Counted from the stretch's first letter, positions 20,704 to 32,239 are shown. The stretch is 64,000 nt of DNA from Bemisia tabaci (GCF_918797505.1 NC_092797.1:19357372-19421371); one strand, 5' to 3'. Notes: a model not told the origin generated them from the letters alone. Translations and numbers: made by a program.

Positions 20704-23700
20704 CACTGGTCAAGCTCACGCGACAGGGCATTAAACAAACTCAAGCCGGGCACCATACATTTCGTCGCGGGGAATTTATTTAATTGAGTTCGGACTTCTG
20801 GCGACGTCCCTATTTACTTTGGACAACTTTATCAAGGCGCTGATCTATCTGCTAATCCCTCGGGTCAAATTTTAGTCACACATTCCTCCTTCTTCGGAGC
20901 GTCCTCCTTGCGTATCATCATTTATGTATTATACGAGCTTCAGCCCCGTGCGGAACCGGCTTTTGTCGTCTATCGCTCGACCTATCGATCCGCTTTTTAC
21001 ATCCCCCCTCAGGACTCCTTGAACTTTGCATTGATGAACGGACCCGCAAACGTCAATCTAGGAGAGTGGAGTCGATCGCCGAGGATCGTAAAACTCCAGA
21101 ATTGGAAAGGCGGGCAAGCCGAACAGGAGACTAAATTAGGCCCTCTCCACGGGATTGTAATGAATTATTGAACGTGCTCTGGTCCGACGACAGGGAGAAC
21201 TGCATTTCCTACTCAAAATTTTAAAAAATATCACTCTCTAGATTGAAAAATTTCACCAGCTCATGTATCGAAATGAAACTTCCTCGTCCCCGAGTGATTT
21301 TCGTTTCTTCATGTTCAATCGCGGAAATAGGGTTATGATGAAACGTCGGTACCATTTCCAAAATTGCCTCGTTCTTCCTTTCTTGAAAACGCGGCGCAAA
21401 TACATCAGTGAATTGATCCATCGCGAAAGTTGCACTGAATTTTCAATATCCGACTTTAAATTCTCGTTTTTAAGTTCTGCCATCGAAATAGTCATAACTC
21501 CCGTTGCCATAAACATGCATATAAAGTTGGCCAAAAACTGTTTTCAATATCCGATAGAAAAAGAAAGAGTTTTATCTCTCTGGTCCTATTTGAAGCGCAA
21601 CTCTCTTAGGGCGGCTCTGTGCAAAGCTCCGATCCATCCAACCACTGTAACATTCAAAAAGTAAATAATTTAAAAAATTACATATAAAAATAAATAAAGA
21701 ATATTTATAAATTAATATAACAGAGTGTGAGAAAAACTGAAGCTTTTAAGGTTTTGTAAGATCATGATTTTGTAATAGCTCCCATACATAAAATTTAGCA
21801 AAATTTAAAAAGCTCAAAATGTTGATTTCACCCTTAGCAAATTGAGATGATGACATTACACCAGTATAGTTCTATTCCAATGATAAAGTAATTTGGATTA
21901 CGTTTTTTCTAGCATGGCATTGCCGCAAGTTTCAATACCTCCCCGTTACCATATGCTTACTCAAATTAACAAATAGTTTCCAGCAGTGACGAAACAAAGG
22001 GTGTCTACGCAGTGACGGCTGCCGGAAAGCCAAAACTCATTTGCTTTTACTGTTCTCCTTATCCAGCAACGCAACCGAAATCCAAATCAAAGATATCGAC
22101 CATCTAATTAAATTTAACGGCTAAACATTCAAACTTTGAAGTGAAAGATCTTAGCAGATAGTTTCGAGGTTAAACGGAGGCCGGAGCAAGTGCTCGGACT
22201 TGCACAATCGGCGATGATGACTCTTGAGGTGATTTCGGTCTGGAGATAAACGGCCTGCGAAGGGGCAAGGGACGTTTGCGACCGGAGGGGACGCCTTGGT
22301 GAAACGTCTAAGTCATGGTAATAGATGTTCCCAATTGCGCCCTGCCCGGTCTTCGAGGTATGAATATCCTATGGCGGACCCCGAATTTATGGGAGCCCTT
22401 AGAATACTCAACAGTTAAGGAACACGCCGTGATGACTGGGGAATATCAACGGAGGTTTCGAATTTATCGCCGCAAGGACCCTCGCACGCCATACATGAGT
22501 CTGTATTGGCTTTATTAGATGATTTCACAAACAATGAAAGCTCCTTTCGGTCCCGGTTTTCTTCCTAGACGAAATACGAAGTTTTCCTATTTATTTCCAG
22601 TTGAGTTTCACTGATACGTTTTTTGGAAAGGAGTTCTAGGAGGGAAATTTCAAGAAATTCCTCGGAGGTGTTTTGAATTGAAATTTTATTGAAAGTGCCT
22701 CTAGTCTGGGGATTATAATAAGTAATGGGAGATTTTAGGAAATTTGAATTCTATGCATTTTCAAGCAACGACCTTACATTTTGGCCTTAGCACCCGTCAT
22801 TTGAAGACACGTGAGTTTGATGTGACATGAGCATGAAAAAAAAACTTAGAACATTTAAATAAAATAAAATGAATATAAAAGTGGTTTCTGTAAGTATCCA
22901 AACATAAAAATGTAAAGGAAAAACTTTGAACCCCTTCAAAGGGAAGAGGAAGCGGGGTTGTGAAGGGTCACTGCGGCAACGAAGCCATTTATGCATTGAA
23001 TTTTCACAATTGTTTCATCCTTGCGTTTTTTGCTATCAACTGATTGTCAGCTGAGTGCTTCCTAAAAATAGGTTAATTTTACCGATTCTCGGACGCACAA
23101 CGTTCTGAGTAACGCAGCTAAAAACAAGAGAAATGAATTATGATAATTTGGACCTAATCGATCCCATGGTGTATCTAAACAATCGCGACATCTTAATTTT
23201 TACAAATAATATATCATTCGAGAGCTGAAAGGGGCTCGAAAGCCAAATACACCCACTTGGTCTGAAGTTAATTTAACGAACTGGAAATAGAATGAATGAA
23301 GCTGTGCAAGCACTATTGCCGTATCATACGTGATGTTGTCCACTGTACGTCTGGAAAAATCAGACGATCCTTGGTTTTGATTGCAACGCTGGATGCGCAA
23401 ATGCTGTGATAAGAATCTCTTAATCCGATTGATAAGAGCACTTCAGCCGTGTCCGACGTGCCTCAATCCATCAATGTCTGAGATGATTCCGAAGTGTGGA
23501 AAGTGGCGGCCACACTTAGCCCCCGACGAGGTCCGCCAGGACGCGATGGTCTGCATTTTGTCCTGTGAAGGGTTAGCACGCAGCCACCCCCAGATCCTGG
23601 TGGAAAATCATTTATCACTCTGTGACGGGAATGCAGCCTACAGTCGGAAAATACTGAAATGGATGGAATCTGTTTCAGACGATCTAGGCTCATGAGTGGT

Positions 23701-23908
23701 ATGGTGTTCACGTCGAATGCTTCGAAAGCCGAGCTTAGAAGTGCAGTTTTGAATCCATTCAAAAAACAAAACAAAAGATGTCTCACTCAAAGGACGCGGA
23801 ATCAGACTTTCATAACTGGATCACCCCGATCCACCAGAAACCACCATCCCTGGCTCATCCATAACCACACCTTCGGCACCTTTCTTCATAAGGAAACCAA
23901 TGGCATAT
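20704..23908. other. No gene confidently recognised
   Basis: The best open stretch is 21253-21534 on the minus strand (93 codons, hydrophobic start FICMFMATGVMT), after a possible acceptor AAAACAG. It overlaps a 133-codon plus-strand frame, and I cannot assign either. Frames at 22315-22518 and 23381-23695 have no recognisable motif. Confidence 0.35.
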
Positions 23909-24163
23909 GAACCGTGTTAAGCAGAAAGAAACTAAGCCACATCCCACATCAGCTTTTGCCAAATGGATTCGGGCAATTCAATTTTTTACATGAAAACGCT
24001 TATGCGGATTTTTGTGCAAATTTCAGTGAACTTTCTGCACGATACGGAGCAAATTCCTTTAAAATTTCAAAGGAATTCGTGCGAACTTTCTTTTGTAAAA
24101 AATTAGATTGTCCAGTTACATTTGGCAATAGCTGATGTGGCTTGGTTCCTTTCTGGTGTTCCT
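23909..24163. mobile_element. CACATCAGCT fold-back family, copy 3
   Basis: Left end GTTAAGCAGAAAGAAAC, GCCACATC, AGCTTTTGCCAAAT. Right end ATTTGGCAATAGCTGATGTG and CCTTTCTGGTG. The interior keeps TTTACATGAAAACG. Non-coding. Confidence 0.78.
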
Positions 24164-24367
24164 ATAAAATGAGCCAGAATTAGTGGTTACTTATTGCAAA
24201 ATGTAGTTCAAAACTTGCAGGCAGCTCAAGGAAACTAAGAGCAGCGCAGACTGTTCAGTACCTCAATTCGTGAAATAATGTGAAAACACGGTCAGTATTT
24301 TAGAATTTAATTTGATTTAATGCTCAACAATCGGCTCATCAATCGTCATTGCTTAAATTGTTAGTAT

Positions 24368-24635
24368 ATACGGAAAAAAAACTTCGTGCGTGGGACCCGA
24401 AGTTGAGGTCTTATGGATCTCTGAGGTTTTCGGATCACGTTTCTAAAAACTTGAGGTCGAGCTGCCGAAGTTCGGGTCAGACATCTGCAGTACTCCGGTA
24501 CATACCGAAGTGCCTCGATGTCTGACCCGAACTTCGGCAGCTCGACTTCAAGTTTTCGGATGCTTGATCAGAAAACTTCAGAGATCCATATGACCTCAAC
24601 TTCGGGTCCAATGCACGAAGTTTTTTTCTCCGTGA
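24368..24635. mobile_element. CACGGAG fold-back family, uninterrupted copy
   Basis: Left end ACGGAAAAAAAACTTCGTGC, right end GCACGAAGTTTTTTTCTCCGT. The arms pair over most of their length, with GCTGCCGAAGTTCGGGTCAG and its mirror near the centre. It serves as the empty-site reference for the nested copy at 17.35 kb. Non-coding. Confidence 0.85.
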
Positions 24636-24722
24636 TACCGGGTGTCCAAAACGTATTGTCTCTAACCTGTAAATCAGACCCAATAGCGCCCGAATTCATG
24701 CGTGGAGGGTAGGTATTTCGCA

Positions 24723-24950
24723 CACTGGAAAAAAAAACACATTGGATCTGGAGTCCAGACTCTTGAAAACATTGACAAGAAAAAATACTCCTGATTCAAT
24801 CAGATTTAAGCTTAAATCAAAAGGAAATCCGCTCAAATTAAGAGGCTTGGTTCTTGATTTAAGCTTAAATCTGATTGAATCAAGAGTATTTTTTCCTGTG
24901 GATGTTTTAAGAGTCCGGACTCTAGATCCAATGCATTTTTTTTTCCAGTG
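24723..24950. mobile_element. CACTGG-family palindromic MITE, copy D
   Basis: 228 bp with ends CACTGGAAAAAAAAACAC and TTTTTTTTCCAGTG, flanked by CA on both sides. Open frames on both strands here (24696-25021) are produced by the palindrome and are near-copies of those in copy C. Confidence 0.9.
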
Positions 24951-25434
24951 CATAGTTGAAGGAATCGAAGCGAGAATAGAAAGGAACACCAGTAAACACC
25001 AATAAGTTTGAGCGTTGTCAAGTACAGATCTTGAGCACGGGACAGCGACGATTAGCGAGGGTCGATGACTAGTCTTATCTCCATGGTAGCATCTTTATAA
25101 ACCTGCCCCGGCGCGGCGGCGGCGTCCCGGCACGGGGTCATACAATGAGGACCCGCGGCCCACTCCCCCCCCCCACCCTGCCCCTGGGGCCCTCGACAAG
25201 CAAATCAATCGAACCCGTCAATAAAAAGAGGATTTGATTGGCGCGTGGTGCGACCCATCGGTCGCTAGTGCGTAAGCTCATTAAAAAACACACTAAAAGG
25301 TGAAACTGATCGGGTTCTGCACGCCTTGCCAAATTGCCTGAGAAAAAGTCTCATTACGATGACCGAAGAGCAGTGCTGCTTATCTGCAAACCGACGATTT
25401 TACAGGAAGAAGAAAGTATTTTTGTGACCTCGCA

Positions 25435-25476
<42 letters not shown>

Positions 25477-26629
25477 GACCATAGGACTGGATCCTTGATT
25501 AGCATCGCCTACATTTTGGGTAGGCATCAGGTCTAAAGTCGCAGTACCGTAGGAATCTGGGCTTTGGTATTTGAAGCTTTGATACAGCGGTCTTCAGAGT
25601 ATTTTGTTTCCAACTTCGGTGCAATTTTTACACATCGAGAAAAATGTTCCAATAATTATTTCTCGGACAGGAATGTGTTTTTTGTTGACCAGAAGGCTCT
25701 GTAAGATTACAGGGCACTCTTTCATTGCTTTTAATTACAACTGAGATTCTTTTTGAAAAAAAAAATGGATACTCCAGCGAGAAGGATTTCATTGAAGTTC
25801 CTTTCGACTAAAAATTAGCTTTCTATCGTTTATCGAATGAAAAACTATACTTGACAACAAAATCAAGTAAAATATTCTGTCAGGCATTACTTTTGCACAA
25901 TCTTGATTAAAATAATTTTGATCTGCTCAAGTAACTAGTCGAAACTCATATGGTAAAATGGATAATTTTATGGCATAATTGGCAACATAGGGCGTTTTAG
26001 GCAAGTCCCACGCGCCCCATCCGAGCAAGCGTAAGCGGTTAATTGAGCCCCGTGAGTTAGCCGTGGTGTCCCATATCGGAATATTATAATGGGACCACAG
26101 TTGCCAATTGGGCGGGAAAAATATTCATCCCCCATCGCGGAGGGTTGGTGAGTCTGCGGTTTTCTAGGCAGCCCAACAGCACCGCCGGGGCCGGACAATG
26201 CGGTGAAAGGGATACGCTTTATCTGTGTCCCGTTTGATAACAGGAGAGGGTCGCGGTTTGAACTGGTCGTCCCGTTTTGTGATAGGTTATCCGGCGCACC
26301 GGATTAGCGAGATTTCACTTTTGATTGAAATGTTCGATTTTCGTTTTCCCACAGGTGAGTAAATCCGCTTGTTACGCTAGGGACGCTCGTTTCCGGTGTC
26401 GAGTGTCCACAGTATGAAAGCCCTCAAAGAAGCGGATATGTAACTTTTGTCGTCTCAGTCAAGGCAGCTTTTCATTTTTGTGCTTCTATTAGGGAGAATC
26501 TTGGCCTGAAATCAAATTTTCTGCAGGTTACAGGCAGTCAATGACTTTTGAAAAAACAGCCTGCTTTGATAGAGTACCTTTATAGACAGAGTATGGCCAT
26601 TCCTGTGCCGGTTTTCCATTGGTCGCGAG
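24951..26629. other. No gene recognised; poly(A) at 25436-25474
   Basis: The sequence just before the A run (CTTATCTGCAAACCGACG, GATTTTACAGGA) recurs near 48538 with few changes, so it is part of a dispersed repeat, possibly a retroposon ending in the 39-bp A tract. Confidence 0.45.
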
Positions 26630-26890
26630 AAAATAGTGCGTTCAGCAGCGGTCGGCGTGAAACGCATAGCGCCTACAGGACTGTCGGAATACTTCACGCA
26701 TTGCGCCAAACACGGTGCTGTCTGCGCGGCGCGGCGGCGGAGGTATAAATCATTAATCCACATTTATGTTTGTTCTTTCATAATTTTTTCGTTCATTTCT
26801 TATGAAAAGAGGGCCTTGTCCATACAGAGATAGGTTTACGAAACTTAACTTTCGCGCAAAGTCCCATGAACTTTTGCTAGTAGTGTTGAC
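26630..26890 (-). repeat. Dispersed repeat R1, copy 3 (reverse, one minisatellite unit)
   Basis: Mirror of about 1190-1450. It has one 79-bp unit (GCCTACAGGACTGTCGG to CAAACACGGTG), then CCGCGCC-rich DNA, then TTCGTTCATTTCTTATGAAA and GCGCAAAGT. It ends at GTAGTGTTGAC, the mirror of TCAACACTAC at 1193. Confidence 0.75.
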
Positions 26891-28245
26891 TGGGCTCGAG
26901 TTACAGAGTTGATACAGGAAATTGCAAAATTGAGATTTTTTTAAAACAAAATTTAAAAAGGAAAAAAACCGGAATATTTAACTCTATTCTTGCGTTGAAA
27001 ATAGTTGTGTCATCAATTTTCATTGTTATTTAAACATGGAATAATATCAATATAGTGCAAAAGAGTCACAATCTGCTCTTTAAGCAAAGTGACGTTTCTA
27101 AGCACCTCCTGAGATGACTGGAGGTGTGAAACGGCCGTAATCTTCTCAAATCACTGCGGTTCACTGAGACCGAATAGGGAGCAAAGACTAACGCCGATAA
27201 ATTGGCCGAAGTTAAAGGCTGTCAAATTGGAGACCTTTCAATAAAAGCTTACCTTCGGTGGGTTGGCGAATTGCCTTGGGAGACTGATAGTGCAAACGTT
27301 AGCTGTTCGAGGGAGCGCAAGTCACTATCTCGGTAATAAGCAAAGGCCTCAAGTGATAAAAATAACGACCCTTTTTATTTAAAAGACGTCAAAAAGTCAT
27401 TAAAAATGCCTCAAAGTCTATTAGCAATAAACCTTGAGCCATTAAATCTGAGGACCGCTCCTTAGGAAGCATCGCTTGATCCGAAGCAGCTTCACCCCAC
27501 CGTAAACAGGGGATTTTGGGCGAAAATTTTTACGAGTCTATTAAAAGTTGTCCTTTATTTATTTGTGTATCTATTCCTTTTTTCACCATCCATCCTTCCG
27601 CGTCCACGTCACCGTGAAAAAGGGAAGCGTTTTCACCACGTACTTCGCCCGTATTTACTGTCCTGTAATTTTTATGGCGTCTAATTTTTATTTACTTTTA
27701 ATCGCTTCACTTGCCGGTCAAAATATCGGGGCTCCGTCGTGCATAAATTTCCTGTAAATGAACCAGCCATGCATTTAATTATGATGACAACCAACGAGCC
27801 GCATTTTGATTTCTTCACTCCGGGATTTTATGACAGATAAACTTCGGATTAGGTACCGAAAGCTTTGTGGAAAGCTCCTTCGTAAAAATACAATGCATAT
27901 AAAATAACCGCGAAAAATAACTCTGAAATTCGAGGTTGAAGTGGATTTAATCTGATGCTTTATATCATTAATGAGCTTGGTTTTAACGCATTCTTTCCAT
28001 TCTGAAGATCCTCACTTATGAAACCAATCAGAAAGTGTTCATCGTTCACGGTTGTCATACCACCCCTATATTTAAAGAAGCTTTCAGCAGCATAGCACAA
28101 GGGTAGCAGTATTTTGCAACTAGCCAGAGCAATTTTTTCTTACGGTAAAGGCCATTGATTAATAATGATTTTGGTTGTTTTTTTTTCCTGTGTTTTTACT
28201 GTGTATGTTGAGACGTTGAGAGTTTTGCCTAAATTCACGAAGATA
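26891..28245. other. No gene recognised
   Basis: AT-rich, with short frames only. Confidence 0.4.
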
Positions 28246-28508
28246 CATATTGATAGTGAAACTACCAGACCACGTATTTCGTTTCCAGGGTTTAAAAATT
28301 CCCTCCCTCATTTTATGTTTTAAAAGAGACCAAAACAAAATCGTTCCTTCAAGTTCACACAGAATTTACTTCGCTTACAGAAGAAAAATCATCGAATTTT
28401 TCAAGAATTGATAAGGAGTAGTAATTCATTTAAATTATAAAGTATGATAGAAAGTTTGCAACGTCGCAAACCGAGATACGTGGTTTGGTAAATTCACCGT
28501 CGATATAT
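28246..28508. mobile_element. Fold-back with CCACGTAT arms, single copy here
   Basis: GTGAAACTACCAGACCACGT near 28256 is mirrored by ACGTGGTTTGGTAAATTCAC ending at 28497, with further weaker pairing outside. Interior AT-rich and non-coding. No second copy in the window. Confidence 0.65.
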
Positions 28509-30158
28509 AACTACTTTTAAATCACAGAGCTTATAGAAAGAGATAATACTTCTTTCAGAAACTTAAGGAAGCACTGTTTATTCCTTTCCGCTGATAACTG
28601 CAGAAAAATCAAATCAAAGATTCATCCAGTCAATGTTACGGGTACCAATAAAATCGAATGGGCCATCACCAAGACCAAAATCAAGGAGGCGTAACAGCGA
28701 AAAGGAGGATCTTGAGGGGGAGTTGATTTGGTGAGGGGGAGATTAAAGACAGTCATGATTACAATTAGATCGGCTAAAAACCATTAGGCGTCGAGGTAAT
28801 GTGACAACCGATTGGAACAATATTGTGTCAGGCCATTGCCGCAAGACATAACAGTTAAGGCTCAATGCTTGGATTCACAATTTAACATTGACGGATAATT
28901 GGGCCTTTGAATTTTACCGACTATTGCGGGTTTATTTTCGATTATTTGGTTTTTTTATTCTATTATCCTCGCACATGAACAACGAATAAAGTTTTATTCT
29001 TCCAGGGACAATGGGAGGCATGCAGCTACGCGGAAGTAGTTTTCTTGAAGTAGACGCAAGAGTAAGAAAGTTTGCTGACAGCAGTACAAAAGTTCTGTCG
29101 TTGTTTCATTGCCGCGGAATTCCCTCCTCGAAAACGTCATCATCACTGCTGTTTACGTTGCTTTCAGTTTTTTAGCCAAAAGCACGTGACCTGAACTTTG
29201 GCGCGAGAGAAAAACGCATATTCGAATGACAAACCCAAGTTGTCAGTTTAGGTAAACCAAAGGTGCTTTCTCTATGGGAAATTGGAAGCTCTGGACAGGA
29301 ATTGCTTTTTACAGAGCATGAGATGTGCATATTTTAATCAGTGCTGCATTAAGGTGAATCTAGATTGTTTCGAAAATTTTGTTAAAAAGGCTCTAAACCT
29401 AAACCAACCCTGTATTGAAACATAGTAAAAGGTGAGTGTTTAAGAGAGGTTGAATTCATCTCTCTTGTAATTAAAAAAAATCTATTTCCTGATTCCCGCC
29501 ACTCTTTAAAAAAAGGAAAATAAATAAGAAAAACTAGTGAATAGGGTTGAATTTTAGCTGGAAGAGGCGAAATTAAAATGGAAAAAAAATCCAACTGCAG
29601 TTGAACCTGCACTATATCCTGCTATAGTTGCTCCGTAAAACCAAACCCCTTAATGTAGACGACATATTTCCAAGCAATCAGTCGAGAACAGCTCGCTCAA
29701 AGCACATCACGCTTGAACAGTTGTTAAAATATATTCTCAATCCTTTCGACCCTATTTATTCTATATTTATTTGTATTTTCCCGGTCCTTTTCGGTATCCG
29801 AGCCTCGGTCCATTTGACAAAAAGTCGCGATAAAATAATCACAAGGCCTCTGCGACAAATTGGACTCGTATAATTTAATTGATTAATTAATCAAATATTG
29901 ACAAGAGAACGACGGTAACTCCACGAGCCCATCGGCGACATACTATCGAGCACGGATCGTGTCTCTCCCTATCGCTTACCATCGATTACTATCGATTTCA
30001 CAGCCTTCCCCTCTTTTGCTCGAGGGAATAAATCGAAATACTATTCGATATATCGACTACTACACGGCCTATTTATTCCCATACGTGTATGAATTAAGAG
30101 AGTTACGACATGCAACAGCCCGAGGCGAGCGCTACCTCATTTCCCTTTCGCCCTCCTC
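28509..30158. other. No gene recognised
   Basis: AT-rich, with short frames only. ATCGAT-rich palindromes lie at 29980-30050, just before the retrotransposon insertion point. Confidence 0.4.
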
Positions 30159-30163
30159 CCCCC
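30159..30163 (+). other. Target-site duplication CCCCC (left)
   Basis: Five C immediately outside the left LTR, matched by CCCCC at 38671-38675. The target is C-rich, so the exact length could be mis-set by a base. Confidence 0.7.
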
Positions 30164-30351
30164 TGTAACGAGGCAAATCCCGTTTCTTCAGAGGCACATA
30201 CGTCCTCTGGTATAAGATAAGCCAACGTTACTGTAGTTGCCGGAATGAGCTCGCCGGGATCCTGGATTCGGGCGCCAATTTTAAAAATGAGTTCGAACGA
30301 GGGGGAGAATGATCAAAAATCTCGTGTCTCAAATTTACAAAAAGAATGTCT

Positions 30352-30357
30352 TTTTAT
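30352..30357 (-). promoter_or_regulatory. Candidate poly(A) signal AATAAA in the LTR
   Basis: Read on the minus strand as GCTAATAAAAAGAC. It lies downstream of the candidate TATA and the four 26-bp repeats, which fits the end of R. The matching site in the 5' LTR is 37844-37849. Confidence 0.4.
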
Positions 30358-30405
30358 TAGCTAAATTTGTGAGGACCCTACACTCAACAAATATAAAAAA
30401 GAAGC

Positions 30406-30687
30406 CGAAATGCTACTCAAAGCGTGCACTTCTAGGTTTCCCCGAAATAAATAAATAATGACAAAAGTAAAAATTTTGTTAAAATAACCGAAATGCTACT
30501 CACAGCGTGCACTTCAAGGTCTCACAGCTAGAACTCGTCAGGAACAGGAGATGATAGACAGGTAAGGAGAAACAGAGCTGGGCGAAATGCGACTCAGAGC
30601 GTGCACTTCAAGCGCCAGGAGGAAGATAACAGAGGAAAAATGAGTGTAAAGCAGAGCAGGACGAAATGCTACTCAGAGCGTGCACTT
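30406..30687 (-). repeat. Four 26-bp motif copies within the LTR
   Basis: Copies at 30406-30431, 30489-30514, 30583-30608 and 30662-30687 share CGAAATGC(T/G)ACTCA and AGCGTGCACTT, with at most a few changes each. Spacings are 83, 94 and 79 bp, and the DNA between them is unrelated. The same four lie in the other LTR at 37898, 37981, 38075 and 38154. Conserved motifs in unconserved spacers suggest protein binding, perhaps like the zinc-finger site cluster of Drosophila gypsy, though the motif differs. Confidence 0.88.
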
Positions 30688-30735
30688 ACGAGTCCCAAAA
30701 GTAAAGAGAGAGAGTAGAGAGAGGAAGCGAGGGTA

Positions 30736-30742
30736 CCTTATA
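30736..30742 (-). promoter_or_regulatory. Candidate LTR TATA box (TATAAGG)
   Basis: Minus-strand TTTGTATAAGG, followed by a pyrimidine-rich tract. It is equally present in the 5' LTR at 38228-38234, where it would be used. If correct, the 26-bp repeats lie in the transcribed R region. Confidence 0.3.
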
Positions 30743-31183
30743 CAAATCTTGGCTCATGAGCCCATCAAATCGCTTCCAAGTTCTTGGAATGCGATCTTCA
30801 CATTTGTACCGAAAATTTTAATACATGAAATTTAAAGTTTGACCTGATATTTACATAGTTCAGCTTAGAAAAATTTTGCCCAGGCGTTCAAAAATTTAAA
30901 ATTTGGAAAAATGCCCTTTTTCATAGTAAAACGTACAATTTTGGAAAGTTCAAAAACAGGAAATTTGTGTATGTGTGTGTGAGCTATGACAAGAGAGGAG
31001 AGGCAATTTGTTTTTTGAATTTTATCTTCCGCCATCAGCTGATCGCGCCGGGCGCCGCTCGGTCTCGGCCCGACTCCGCCGCCGCGCTCTGCATGGCTCA
31101 CTCCTTCCTTCGCGTGAAACAAACAGCTGTTCATTTTTAAAAAAAAACTTAAAACGGAGAATTTGATTCTTCGTTACAGGTCA

Positions 31184-31193
31184 CTTCCTCCTC
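31184..31193 (-). other. Candidate polypurine tract
   Basis: Minus strand GAGGAGGAAG five bases before the 3' LTR, the expected site of plus-strand priming. The intervening TGACC makes the boundary unusual. Confidence 0.45.
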
Positions 31194-31500
31194 GGAAATG
31201 AGGAAACTCCGAGATAATGTGTGGACAAAAATTTTTAATTTTAAATTGGCTCAGGATTGCCAAAACAACAAAAGTAAAGCGATTAACTATAACACAGGAA
31301 ATTATACACAGAAGATCTGATCGAGAAGGCGGAGAGATCTTTCAGAAAATACATTCAGAAAATTCATTCAGAGAAATAGGTACAAGAGAAAAATGAAGAC
31401 ACAGTAAAATTCATTCATAAAAGTAAAAAAAATGGGTTGTATCCGTGAAATCCTAAATGGGGATCTTATCAATACGTTTATATACAATAAATGGATCTGC

Positions 31501-32232
31501 TTAAATACCATAAACTTTGTCAAAGATCCGGACTGAGTTTTCTCTGAAACAAGTTAGGATCCTTTTCCTCCAAATCTCATCTGGAGTAAAGGGGTCTTGT
31601 GGCCTAAGCCCGCGAGAGATCTTATACACGAATAAACAAACAAAAACACCGCAATCAAAAGTATTTTCCTTGCCCTGAGAGCACTCCTCAGAGGTCCGCA
31701 CTTGGAAAGTACAGAACCTTTCCTGCTCGTGGTGAGAGAGAGCGCATTGGTCCAGGAACCGTAAAAATGTCCTACAGAATTTCACCTCGCCTTTTCCACG
31801 GCTGGTGAAGTGGGTACAAGTTTGGTTTGCCGTGTCAACATACAGCAGGGACCAGTGATTTTCATGACAGATGGGAAAGAAATAGTGCAAAACGTCGGAG
31901 GTTCTGGTTCTTTTCATCCAGTTCACAACTCTGTTTTTGTAGCCCTCATTCGTGAGTACAGTGAATAAATTACTCTCAACACGGACAGATTTTGCTGTAC
32001 TCTGACAAACTAACTTAACAAAATGATTCACAACATCACAATTTAACCAGCTTTGGCCAATGAGAGTGGTTTGCCCGGGAATTTGGGGCTGCTTTGGGTT
32101 ATTTGTCACACGCACGTAAGGGCTATTTGCCTGGACTGAGAAAGGAGAGCCATCTTGGACTCGGTACCTCTTGACCTGACTTTTTGAGCGGTGTCCTCTC
32201 TGTTTCCGACTTTTAGTAACCTTGGTTTCCAT
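31501..32232 (-). CDS. Ulp1/SENP-like (C48) cysteine protease ORF of the retrotransposon
   Basis: 243 codons from the first ATG. The frame stays open six more codons upstream to a TTG. Residues 3-24 are strongly basic and resemble a nuclear-localisation signal. The rest resembles the catalytic domain of Ulp1/SENP SUMO proteases: GQSWLN (Trp62), then CHENHWSLLYVD with His126-Trp127 and Asp133, then FDCGVFVC with Cys194. Trp-His and His-Cys spacings (64 and 68) are close to yeast Ulp1 (Trp448, His514, Cys580). The position of the usual catalytic Asp (His+17) is Thr143, and that of the oxyanion Gln (Cys-6) is Lys188, with a Gln at 186. It lies between pol and the 3' LTR, where env sits in other elements. 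Activity and substrate (SUMO or other) are unknown. It could be a binding-only relic. Confidence 0.85.
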   Translation of the reverse strand: METKVTKSRKQRGHRSKSQVKRYRVQDGSPFSVQANSPYVRVTNNPKQPQIPGQTTLIGQSWLNCDVVNHFVKLVCQSTAKSVRVESNLFTVLTNEGYKNRVVNWMKRTRTSDVLHYFFPICHENHWSLLYVDTANQTCTHFTSRGKGEVKFCRTFLRFLDQCALSHHEQERFCTFQVRTSEECSQGKENTFDCGVFVCLFVYKISRGLRPQDPFTPDEIWRKRILTCFRENSVRIFDKVYGI

Positions 32233-32239
32233 CTCGAAG

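Larger units (their letters stand above)
30164..31178 (-). repeat. 3' LTR (1015 bp)
   Basis: Starts TGTAACGA and ends TCGTTACA, an 8-bp inverted repeat with the TG...CA rule. It has the same length as the right LTR and looks identical wherever compared. It contains four copies of a 26-bp motif and a possible poly(A) signal. Confidence 0.97.

Noticed and set aside
21253..21664. Opposed frames of 93 and 133 codons
   Set aside because: The minus frame has a hydrophobic start after a possible acceptor, but no family match or partner exon could be found, so it is mentioned only in the stretch description.
30406..30687. Regularly spaced 26-bp repeats considered as a CRISPR array
   Set aside because: Only four imperfect copies with unequal spacers of 53-68 bp, inside an LTR of a eukaryotic element, and no cas genes.
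30865..31134. 89-codon frame in both LTRs (also 38357-38626)
   Set aside because: It is identical in both only because the LTRs are identical. It lies in presumed U3, is GC-skewed by a local GC-rich patch and has no recognisable motif.
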